This document shows, one piece after another, positions 15,348-22,089 of a stretch of DNA of 64,000 nt. The notes under the pieces are model-generated. The model ran no database searches and had not been told where the DNA came from. It was given only the letters and a program-made list of their open reading frames with translations. Positions within the stretch are counted from its first letter, which is position 1. Every line of letters starts with the position of its first letter. The translations under genes and the position numbers were made by a program. Origin of the DNA: JB111 sp049856175 (GTDB lineage: Bacteria > Actinomycetota > Actinomycetes > Actinomycetales > Actinomycetaceae); NCBI RefSeq assembly GCF_049856175.1, contig NZ_JBNDNA010000001.1, positions 186,001-250,000 on the forward strand, given 5' to 3'.

Positions 15348-15836
15348 ATGCTGCGCACCCCGTGGATCGTCACCCTCCTCCGGGTCGGCCTCGTCGCCGC
15401 CACCGTCTGGCTCACCGTCCTCCAGGTGTTCTCCCTGCCGGGCTGGTTCGCGCACGACGCGGGCCCGGAGGACGCGCACGTGCGGATCCCCGCACAGGTG
15501 GTCGCCGTCGTCGTCCTGGTGTGCATCCAGGTCGTCGTCGTGTGCATCTGGCGACTGCTCACGCTCGTCCGCCGGGACCAGATCTTCGGCCACGAGTCCC
15601 GCCGCTGGGTCGATGCCGTCGTCGTCGCGCTCGCGGTGGCATGGGTGCTCGTCGCCTCGCTCGCGCTCTACCTCTGCGTGCTCGTCTATCTCGGTCCCGA
15701 GCGCGACCCGGGGTTCCCGATGCTGATGACCGGCGTGGTCGTGCTCTCCGCGCTCCCGGTCCTGCTCATGGTCGTCATGCGCGGCCTGCTCAGGCAGGCC
15801 TCGGACTACCGGGCAGAGCTCGCCGAGGTGATCTGA
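15348..15836 (+). CDS. DUF2975 family membrane protein
   Basis: A 162-residue protein with four predicted membrane helices: IVTLLRVGLVAATVWLTVLQVF, IPAQVVAVVVLVCIQVVVVCIW, VDAVVVALAVAWVLVASLALYLCVLVYL and LMTGVVVLSALPVLLMVVMR. The order and spacing, with a cytoplasmic RLLTLVRRDQIFGHESRRWVDA segment between the second and third, match DUF2975. Such proteins are regularly coupled to a small Cro/CI-like regulator, as here (stop and start overlap in TGATG). The function of the pair is not established. Confidence 0.85.
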   Translation: MLRTPWIVTLLRVGLVAATVWLTVLQVFSLPGWFAHDAGPEDAHVRIPAQVVAVVVLVCIQVVVVCIWRLLTLVRRDQIFGHESRRWVDAVVVALAVAWVLVASLALYLCVLVYLGPERDPGFPMLMTGVVVLSALPVLLMVVMRGLLRQASDYRAELAEVI

Positions 15837-16087
15837 TGGCGATCGTCGTGCGCCTCGACGTCGAGCTCGCGCGCCGCAAGCTCGGCGTGGGTGAGTTCGC
15901 GGACCTCGTCGGGCTCACGCCCGCGAACGTCGCGGTGCTGAAGAACGGGCGGGCGCGGGCGATCCGGTTCAGCACCCTCGAGGCCATCTGCCGGGTGCTC
16001 GAGTGCCAGCCGGGAGACATCCTCGAGCACGTGCCCGACGAGCCCGGCGAGCCCAGCGGCTCGGCTGGGCCCGACGAGCCCGCCTGA
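15836..16087 (+). CDS. Small Cro/CI-type helix-turn-helix regulator (YozG-like)
   Basis: An 83-residue HTH_26-type protein. The HTH is ELARRKLGVGEFADLVGLTPANVAVLKNGRARAIRFSTLEAICRVLECQPGDILEH, ending in the typical CQPGDILE motif. The last 18 residues are a Pro/Gly/Glu-rich tail. It overlaps the DUF2975 gene by one base. I infer that it represses its own promoter at the TATCGAT-N8-ATCGATA palindrome, with the membrane protein possibly acting as sensor or antagonist. Confidence 0.88.
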   Translation: MAIVVRLDVELARRKLGVGEFADLVGLTPANVAVLKNGRARAIRFSTLEAICRVLECQPGDILEHVPDEPGEPSGSAGPDEPA

Positions 16088-16099
16088 CGAACACCCGGC

Positions 16100-17107
16100 T
16101 CAGCTGGGCCGCTGGGCCGGCATCCTCTCGGCGGTCCGTGCGGGGTCCCGCTCGACGACGTCGCCGAGCGCCTCGTCGATGCGAGCCATGTGCTCCGGCT
16201 CGAGCCGCACGCCGGACGCGCGGACGTTCTCCGTGACCTGCTCGGGCCGGGAGGCGCCGACGATCGCGGCCGCCACGTTCTCGTTCTGCAGGACCCAGGC
16301 CAGCGCCAGCTGCGACATCGTCAGTCCGACCGCGTCGGCGACCGGGCGCAGCTCCTGGACGCGGCCGAGCAGCTCGGGGGTCATCCACCGCGAGATGGCG
16401 TTCCTCGTCGACTCGTGCGCCGCGCGGGAGCCCGCCGGCGCGTCGGCGTCGGGCAGGTACTTGCCCGACAGGACGCCCTGGGCCATCGGGCTCCACACGA
16501 TCTGCGAGACGCCGAGCTCCGCAGACGTGGGAACGACCTCGCCCTCGATGACCCGCCAGAGCATCGAGTACTCGGGCTGCGAGGAGATGAGCTGGAAGCC
16601 GAGCTGGTGGGCCAGCGAGACGCCGTCGCGGATCTGCTCGGCCGTCCACTCGCTGACACCGATGTAGAGAGCCTTGCCCTGCCGCACGACGTCGGCGAAC
16701 GCCTGCATCGTCTCCTCGAGCGGCGTCTCCACGTCGAAGCGGTGCGCCTGGTAGAGGTCGACGTGGTCGGTGCGCAGGCGCCGCAGCGAGGCGTCGATCG
16801 ACTCCATGATGTGCTTGCGGGACAGCCCGGAGTCGTTGGGCCCCTTGGGGCCGGTGGCGTTGTAGACCTTGGTGAAGATCTCCAGCGACTCGCGCCGCTC
16901 CCCGGCCAGGGCGTCGCCCAGGACCGACTCCGCCGCGGTGTTCGCGTAGCTGTCGGAGGTGTCGAAGCTCGTGATGCCTGCGTCCAGCGCGGCGCGGACG
17001 CAGGCGGTGGCCACGTCGTTCTCGACCTGCGAGCCGTGGGTGAGCCAGTTGCCGTAGGTGATCTCGGAGATCTTCAGGCCGGATCGGCCGAGGTAGCGGT
17101 GCTCCAT
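16100..17107 (-). CDS. Aldo/keto reductase (potassium-channel beta-subunit-like)
   Basis: A 335-residue (beta/alpha)8 NADPH-dependent reductase. The catalytic tetrad is visible: Asp and Tyr in SFDTSDSYANTAAESVLGDAL, Lys in EIFTKVYNATG and His in DHVDLYQAHRFD. The cofactor segment near the end reads NENVAAAIVGASRPEQVTENV. The start YLGRSGLKISEITYGNWLTHG is typical of the YghZ/Kv-beta branch. It reduces aldehydes or ketones of unknown identity. A CATACGCT lies almost at the start codon, suggesting a short or absent leader. It converges with the HTH gene. Confidence 0.9.
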   Translation of the reverse strand: MEHRYLGRSGLKISEITYGNWLTHGSQVENDVATACVRAALDAGITSFDTSDSYANTAAESVLGDALAGERRESLEIFTKVYNATGPKGPNDSGLSRKHIMESIDASLRRLRTDHVDLYQAHRFDVETPLEETMQAFADVVRQGKALYIGVSEWTAEQIRDGVSLAHQLGFQLISSQPEYSMLWRVIEGEVVPTSAELGVSQIVWSPMAQGVLSGKYLPDADAPAGSRAAHESTRNAISRWMTPELLGRVQELRPVADAVGLTMSQLALAWVLQNENVAAAIVGASRPEQVTENVRASGVRLEPEHMARIDEALGDVVERDPARTAERMPAQRPS

Positions 17108-17166
17108 GGGTCGAGCGTATGCGGCTGCGCAAGCGCAGGACGCGCGTTCGTCGCTAGCGTGAGGTC

Positions 17167-17862
17167 ATGTCCCACGACGCCGAGGGCGAGGGCCCCGCGA
17201 GCGGCCACGGTCAGCACGCGCACGACGACGAGCACGCCCACGCCGACGGTCACGGTCACGAGGGGCACGCGCACGGCGCCCCGCTCGCGCCCGACGACCC
17301 CCGGCTGCTCCGGGTCCAGCAGCGCCTGGACGAGGCGCGCGCCGCCGTGCGGCCCTCGGGCCTGCCGGCGCCGCGTGCCACGGGCACGGTCACCCCGGGT
17401 ACGACGCCGGGCCGGGTCCACGTCGTCATCACTCGCCGGCTCCCGGTCCCGCAGTCCGTGGCCTGGTACAACCTGGCGACCAGCGCCGGCCTGGCCCGCT
17501 GGTTCGGGCCCTTCGACGGCGACCCCCGTTCCGGCCGCGTCGACGTCACGATGCTCGCCGAGGAGGGCCACCCGACGATGCCGATCGACGTCGTCGAGTG
17601 CCGGGCGCCCGAGCGGCTCGTCGTGCGGTCGGTGGGCGAGGGGGCCTGGGACCTCGCCGTCGACCTGCAGCCCGACGTCGAGGCGTGCTTCGCCACGCTC
17701 ACCCACCTGGACGTGGACCCGGCGATCGTCGGCGACGTCGGACCGGGCTGGGAGTTCTACATGGACCGGCTGCTCGCCGCGGAGAGCGGCGGGGACCCCA
17801 CGGCCGTCGACTTCTCCGAGTACCACCCGGCGATGGCGGAGCACTTCACCGAGCAGCTCTGA
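17167..17862 (+). CDS. SRPBCC domain protein with a His-rich N terminus
   Basis: A 231-residue protein. Residues about 13-37 are extraordinarily rich in His with Asp/Gly/Ala (GHGQHAHDDEHAHADGHGHE), as in metal-buffering tails. After a short linker, an AHSA1-type SRPBCC domain begins near residue 80 (RVHVVITRRLPVPQSVAWYNLATSAGLARWFGPF), with VVECRAPERLVVRSVGE and GPGWEFYMDRLLAAESG further on. The His-rich head may bind Ni, Zn or Cu (inference). TAGCGT just upstream suggests a near-leaderless transcript. The gene diverges from the aldo/keto reductase. Confidence 0.8.
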   Translation: MSHDAEGEGPASGHGQHAHDDEHAHADGHGHEGHAHGAPLAPDDPRLLRVQQRLDEARAAVRPSGLPAPRATGTVTPGTTPGRVHVVITRRLPVPQSVAWYNLATSAGLARWFGPFDGDPRSGRVDVTMLAEEGHPTMPIDVVECRAPERLVVRSVGEGAWDLAVDLQPDVEACFATLTHLDVDPAIVGDVGPGWEFYMDRLLAAESGGDPTAVDFSEYHPAMAEHFTEQL

Positions 17863-17917
17863 GGCATGCGCCCGGACCGACCGGTCCAGGCCGGCCCGAC
17901 GAGCAGCGAGCGTGCCG

Positions 17918-18436
17918 TCAGTCCACGTTCTCCGTGCCGCCGCCCTGGCGACGGCTCAGCTCGTCGTCGAGGCGCAACAGTCCGGGCCCGTCGTCGCCGA
18001 CGAGCTCGATCCGGGCGAGGATCTCGCCCACGGTCGACTCCTCCTCGATCTGCTCGTCGACGAACCAGTTCAGCAGCGGGCGGGCGTCGATGTCGCCCTC
18101 GGCGTCGGCGGCGCGGTACAGGTTGCGGATCGACTCGGAGACGATCTGCTCGTGCTCGAGCGCGGCGGCGAACGCCTCGGCGGGGGAGAGGCCCGTCTTC
18201 ACCGCCGGCGCGTCGACGGCCCCGATCGAGGGGCTGTTGCCCCGGTCGATCACGTGGTCGATGAACTTGTTGGCGTGGACGATCTCCTCGTCCGCCTGGT
18301 GCCTCAGCCAGAGCGCCATGCCCGGCAGGTCCTGGACGTCCATCTCGATCGCGAGCTGGCGGTAGGCCTGGGACGAGGCGAACTCGAGCGTGATCTGGTC
18401 GTCGAACGCGGGCATCAGCGACTCGGAGATCTTCAT
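17918..18436 (-). CDS. Ferritin-like iron-storage protein
   Basis: A 172-residue four-helix protein. Ferroxidase-type ligands can be seen: Glu in QITLEFASSQAYRQLAIEMD, E-x-x-H in HQADEEIVHANKFIDHVIDRG, and Glu residues in ALEHEQIVSESIRNLYRAAD. The late WFVDEQIEEESTVGEILARI matches non-haem bacterial ferritin (FtnA-like). It would oxidise and store iron in a 24-mer. The ATG at 18436 (MKISESLMPAF) is preferred over the longer frame. No operon partners are clear. Confidence 0.88.
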   Translation of the reverse strand: MKISESLMPAFDDQITLEFASSQAYRQLAIEMDVQDLPGMALWLRHQADEEIVHANKFIDHVIDRGNSPSIGAVDAPAVKTGLSPAEAFAAALEHEQIVSESIRNLYRAADAEGDIDARPLLNWFVDEQIEEESTVGEILARIELVGDDGPGLLRLDDELSRRQGGGTENVD

Positions 18437-18496
18437 GGTGTCGAACCTATGACCATGGGGCCGTCGGCTCAAGAGGGCGACCGTGCCGGACGAGGC

Positions 18497-19033
18497 TCAG
18501 GTTCCGGTGCGCGCGGAGCGGCGGGGGTTCGGCCCCGCGAGCCGGTGCGTCATGACGACGAACACCGCCGCGGCCACGAGCACGGTCGCCCCCGCCGCGA
18601 CCGCCGGGATCGTGCCCAGCACGAGATCGAAGATGAGCACGGCGGTCCCGGCGAGCATGAGCACCACACCTGCGAGCACCACGCGCAGGATCGTGTGCCC
18701 CAGCGCCACGGTCTGCTCCTTCATCCGACGACGGAAGAGAGTGCGATGGAGGGCGACAGGCGCCAGCCCCAGCGCGGTAGTGGTCACGCCGAGGAGCACC
18801 AGGGACAGGTAGACGGTGCGCTGGAAGTCCGTGAGGTCGGCGATGCGGTCCTGGAACGCCGCTGCCAGGAGGAAGCCCGTCATGATCTGGGTGCCCATCT
18901 GGGACACGCGGATCTCCTGCAGGAGCTCGGCCCAGTTGCGGTCGAAGCGCTCCGGCGCCGTCTCGTGCCGGCCCGGGTTGCTCGCGTCGCCTGCTTCGCC
19001 GTCGAGCGCGCCTCCGGTCGGGACCTCGCTCAC
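18497..19033 (-). CDS. DUF6328-like four-helix membrane protein
   Basis: A 178-residue membrane protein. The N-terminal segment RFDRNWAELLQEIRVSQMGTQIMTGFLLAAAFQ is the recognisable part of a widespread actinobacterial family (DUF6328, from memory). Four membrane helices follow at about residues 48-60, 70-92, 112-132 and 142-160. Function unknown. It ends in a basic tail (NPRRSARTGT). The ATG has AGGAGGG upstream. Confidence 0.75.
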   Translation of the reverse strand: MSEVPTGGALDGEAGDASNPGRHETAPERFDRNWAELLQEIRVSQMGTQIMTGFLLAAAFQDRIADLTDFQRTVYLSLVLLGVTTTALGLAPVALHRTLFRRRMKEQTVALGHTILRVVLAGVVLMLAGTAVLIFDLVLGTIPAVAAGATVLVAAAVFVVMTHRLAGPNPRRSARTGT

Positions 19034-19094
19034 GTGCCCTCCTGGGGTCTCCGGCGGGGGCGGCCGGTGCGCCGTGCGATCGGAGGCGCTCGCC

Positions 19095-19997
19095 TCAGTC
19101 GGCGGTCTGCTCGTCGGCGGTGCGGTTCCTGCGCAGGCGGTCGGTGAGCGAGGCCGGGCGCGGGGCGGACTCGGCCGCCAGGCGGGCGTGCTCCTTGACC
19201 AGGGGGACCACGTCGGCGATCGAGTCGAGCACCCGGGTCGCCTGGTAGGGGAAGCGGTCGACCATGTTCGGCTTCGTCGAACCGGTGAGGACGAGGATCG
19301 TGCGCATGCCCGCCTCGAGGCCCGACTTCACGTCGGTGTCCATGCGGTCGCCGACCATCACCGAGGTCTCGGAGTGGGCGTCGAGCCGGTTGAGCGCGCT
19401 GCGCATCATCAGGGCGTTCGGCTTCCCGATGAAGTACGGCACCTGGCCGGTGGCGGCGGTGACGAGGGCAGCGACGGAGCCGGTGGCCGGCAGGGTGCCC
19501 GACGGCGAGGGGCCCGAGACGTCCGGGTTCGTCGCGATGAAGCGGGCACCGTTCTCGATGAGGCGGATGCCGCGCGTGATGGCGGAGAAGGAGTAGGTGC
19601 GGGTCTCGCCGAGGACCACGTAGTCCGGGTCGCGCTCGGTGATCGTGTACCCGGCCTCGTGCAGGGCGGTGGTCAGGCCGGCCTCGCCGATGACGTAGGC
19701 GCTGCCGCCGGGGCGCTGGGTGCGCAGGAACTCGGCGGTGGCCAGGGCGGAGGTCCAGATGGACTCCTCCGGGATGTCGATGCCGGAGGCGAGAAGCCGG
19801 GCGCGCAGGTCGCGCGGCGTGTAGATCGAGTTGTTGGTGAGGACCGCGAAGGGCAGGTCGGCACTCTTCAGTGCGTCGATGAAGTCGACAGCGCCGGGCA
19901 GGGCGCTCTCCTCGTGAACGAGAACGCCGTCCATGTCGGTGAGCCAGCTGTCGACGGGCTTGAGCTCGTCGAACGAGGGCAGGTGGGGCGTGTTCAT
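19095..19997 (-). CDS. HAD-superfamily phosphatase, subfamily IIA (NagD-like)
   Basis: A 300-residue HAD-IIA hydrolase. Motif I is SWLTDMDGVLVHEESALPGA (nucleophile Asp and DxD), motif II is VLTNNSIYTPRDL, and motif III/IV is VPYFIGKPNALMMRSAL and SVMVGDRMDTDVKSGLEAGM. The IIA cap domain lies between. These enzymes dephosphorylate phosphosugars, nucleotides or phenyl phosphates; the physiological substrate is unknown. A charged C-terminal tail is unusual. I chose the ATG at 19997 over the longer frame. Confidence 0.9.
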   Translation of the reverse strand: MNTPHLPSFDELKPVDSWLTDMDGVLVHEESALPGAVDFIDALKSADLPFAVLTNNSIYTPRDLRARLLASGIDIPEESIWTSALATAEFLRTQRPGGSAYVIGEAGLTTALHEAGYTITERDPDYVVLGETRTYSFSAITRGIRLIENGARFIATNPDVSGPSPSGTLPATGSVAALVTAATGQVPYFIGKPNALMMRSALNRLDAHSETSVMVGDRMDTDVKSGLEAGMRTILVLTGSTKPNMVDRFPYQATRVLDSIADVVPLVKEHARLAAESAPRPASLTDRLRRNRTADEQTAD

Positions 19998-20100
19998 GGC
20001 TCCAGTGTCCCGGGTCCTGCCGTCCGGGGTAAGGACCCAGGGCACCATGGGGCCGTGAACCGGGTCACCGGGACGGGGGTCGGTAAATTCGCCGGGTCGA

Positions 20101-20505
20101 TCACGTTTCGTACGTGCGTCGAGCGGGTGACCCGTGCGTCGCGGCGGGCAGCGCGCACGCGGCCGAGCCGCCCGGCAGCGCGAAGCGGTTCCGGGCGACG
20201 ACGCCGTACGCGCGGGCGGCGAGCGGGCGAAGCGGACGTGCGTCGAGCAGGGCGCCCGCGACGCGCAGCCAGGCGGGACCGGTCCTCAGTGCGGCGGCGA
20301 TCCCGCGAGCGCCGTAGCGCACCTCGCCGCCCGGCAGCACGAACGGGATCTCGCGGGTCGCCCGGTCGGCGTCCACGCCGAGCTCGGCGAGCCGTCCCGG
20401 GGTGATGGGTTCGATCGAGCAACCCATCTCGCGCCGGCCGAGCCAGCCGGCCGCCCGCGTGCAGGCCCCGCAGTCGGGGTCGTAGAGCAGGTGCCCGGCG
20501 GTCAT
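20101..20505 (-). CDS. DCC1-like (DUF393) thiol-disulfide oxidoreductase family protein
   Basis: A 134-residue thioredoxin-like protein. The family motif D-x-D-C-x-x-C is present near the N terminus in HLLYDPDCGACTRAAGWLG, and the second family feature, GGEVRYGARGIAAALR, follows at mid-length, as in DUF393 proteins. The C-terminal 25 residues are divergent. Its role is presumed redox, with unknown partners. It lies just past the terminator of the RidA/cyclase unit. Confidence 0.82.
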   Translation of the reverse strand: MTAGHLLYDPDCGACTRAAGWLGRREMGCSIEPITPGRLAELGVDADRATREIPFVLPGGEVRYGARGIAAALRTGPAWLRVAGALLDARPLRPLAARAYGVVARNRFALPGGSAACALPAATHGSPARRTYET

Positions 20506-20545
20506 GGCTCCACCGTAGTCCCGGGGGTGTCCGGGTCACCGGGCC

Positions 20546-20580
20546 GCCGACCCCTGGGCGCGGGCGGCCCAGGGGTCGGC
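20546..20580 (-). terminator. Terminator of the RidA/cyclase unit
   Basis: CCGACCCCTGGG (20547-20558) pairs perfectly with CCCAGGGGTCGG (20568-20579), extended by G20546-C20580, around a 9-base loop. It is 47 bases past the cyclase stop in the leftward direction. Confidence 0.65.
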
Positions 20581-20626
20581 CCAGGGTCCCCCGGCTCCAC
20601 GAGCGGCTGCGGCTCCCCGGTGGCGG

Positions 20627-21415
20627 TCAGTGCTCGACGAGGGCGAGCGCCCGCGTCGGGGACCCGGAACCGCCCACGATCTTCAGCGGCGAGGTGAGGA
20701 CGACGGCGCCGGTCTCCGGGAGCCGGTCGAGGTTGCGGAGCTGGGAGAGCCCGTACTTCCCGTTGCCCAGGAAGAAGTGGTGGCACGGGAACAGCGGGTC
20801 GAAGCCTCCGGCCGCCCCCGCGTCCGTGCCGACCGTCTCGACGCCGAGCCCCTGGAGCTCGGTGTCCTCGGCCACCCACCGGGCCGCCTCGACGGACAGC
20901 CCCGGCGAGGTGGGGCCGTCCGCCGTGCGGTTGATCATCTCCTCCTGGGTGGTGCGCGAGGACCAGCCGGAGCGCACGAGCAGCCAGCCACCGCGGGGCA
21001 GGCCGCCGATCTCCTCGGCGAACGCCTCGACCCGCTCGCGCTCGACGATGTAACCGGGCTCGTCCGCGACCTCGGCGGTGACGTCGAGGACGACCGCCGG
21101 GGCCACGAGCGCGCCGACGGGCACGGAGGCGATGTCCTGCCCGTCCCTGCCGCTCGCCCAGTGGTTCGGGGCGTCGAAGTGCGTGCCCGTGTGCTCGCCC
21201 GTGCGGAAGTTGTTCCAGTACCAGGCGGGCCCGCGGTCGTCGTACCGGCTGATCTCCTCGAGCTCGAAGCGCGCCGTCTGCCCGAACTGCTCGGGCAGCT
21301 CGAGGATCGGCGTCGTGTCGGCCAGCGGCGCGGTGAGGTCGACGATCTCCACCGCGCCGGAGGTCAGCGCCTCGGTGAGCGCGGTCAGGACGGAGGGACG
21401 GGACGGTGCGGTCAT
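20627..21415 (-). CDS. Cyclase-family metal hydrolase (kynurenine formamidase / isatin hydrolase-like)
   Basis: A 262-residue member of the cyclase family (KynB, isatin hydrolase). The metal-binding motif is HTGTHFDAPNHWASGRDGQD, the H-x-G-T-H-x-D-x-P-x-H pattern. Other features are VEIVDLTAPLADTTPILELP at the start and PRGGWLLVRSGWSS with ETVGTDAGAAGGFDPLFPCHHFFLG later. Such enzymes hydrolyse amide or lactam bonds next to an aromatic or keto group. Upstream is a RidA-like gene on the same strand. A ThDP enzyme diverges from them. Exact substrate unknown. Confidence 0.82.
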   Translation of the reverse strand: MTAPSRPSVLTALTEALTSGAVEIVDLTAPLADTTPILELPEQFGQTARFELEEISRYDDRGPAWYWNNFRTGEHTGTHFDAPNHWASGRDGQDIASVPVGALVAPAVVLDVTAEVADEPGYIVERERVEAFAEEIGGLPRGGWLLVRSGWSSRTTQEEMINRTADGPTSPGLSVEAARWVAEDTELQGLGVETVGTDAGAAGGFDPLFPCHHFFLGNGKYGLSQLRNLDRLPETGAVVLTSPLKIVGGSGSPTRALALVEH

Positions 21416-21518
21416 GTGTCGAGCTCCTTGACGGTCGGTCGGGCGGGTGGTGGGTCTGGGAGAGCTGCGGGTCCCCGGGCGACGGCGCCGTCGGGGGCCG
21501 TGGCCGCGACGACGGACG

Positions 21519-21917
21519 TCACGGCACGACGGCGGTGGCCTCGATCTCGATGAGCATGCCCGGGACGGCCAGCCCCGTCACCCCCACGATCGACTGGGCC
21601 GGATGCTCGGTGGAGCCCTGGACCTCCTCGACGGCCTCGGTGATCGTGGCGAACTCCGTGGGCCGGGTCGTGTAGACGGTGCGTCGGACGACGTGCTCGA
21701 AGCCGCCACCGACGGAGGCGAGGGCGATCTCGAGGTTGCGCATCGCGGCCACCGTCTGCTCGCGCAGGTCGTCGCCGCCGAGGATCGAGAAGTCGGGCGC
21801 CAGGGCGCCCTGACCGGCCACATGGACGGTGCGGCCGGCGGGCGCGACGGTCACGTGGCTGAAGCCGGGGGTGGGATGGAGCTCGGTCGGACTGACGAGC
21901 TCGCGCTGCTCGGACAT
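21519..21917 (-). CDS. RidA/YjgF-family protein lacking the catalytic arginine
   Basis: A 132-residue RidA-fold protein (GFSHVTVAPAGRTVHVAGQGALAPD, DLREQTVAAMRNLEIALASVGG, IEIEATAVVP). Canonical RidA needs an arginine (Arg105 in the PARS segment) to deaminate enamines and imines. Here the matching segment reads HPAQSIVGVTGLAVPG, so the arginine is replaced by Gln and classical imine deaminase activity is unlikely. It precedes the cyclase gene by 104 bases, probably in one transcript. The ATG at 21917 is preferred over the longer frame. Confidence 0.85.
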   Translation of the reverse strand: MSEQRELVSPTELHPTPGFSHVTVAPAGRTVHVAGQGALAPDFSILGGDDLREQTVAAMRNLEIALASVGGGFEHVVRRTVYTTRPTEFATITEAVEEVQGSTEHPAQSIVGVTGLAVPGMLIEIEATAVVP

Positions 21918-22089
21918 GGGACGCCTCCGGGGGGTGAGGTGAGTCCGCCCCGCAGACGCGGGCACGGCACTGTGCGGCACACGTCACCATAGAGGTGGAC
22001 GGGGCCCGTGGCTCCCTCGTCTCAGCGGCCGGGTCCTCCGGCCGCAGCCCAGGACACCGAGCCACCTCGACGACGAGAGGCGGCACGCG

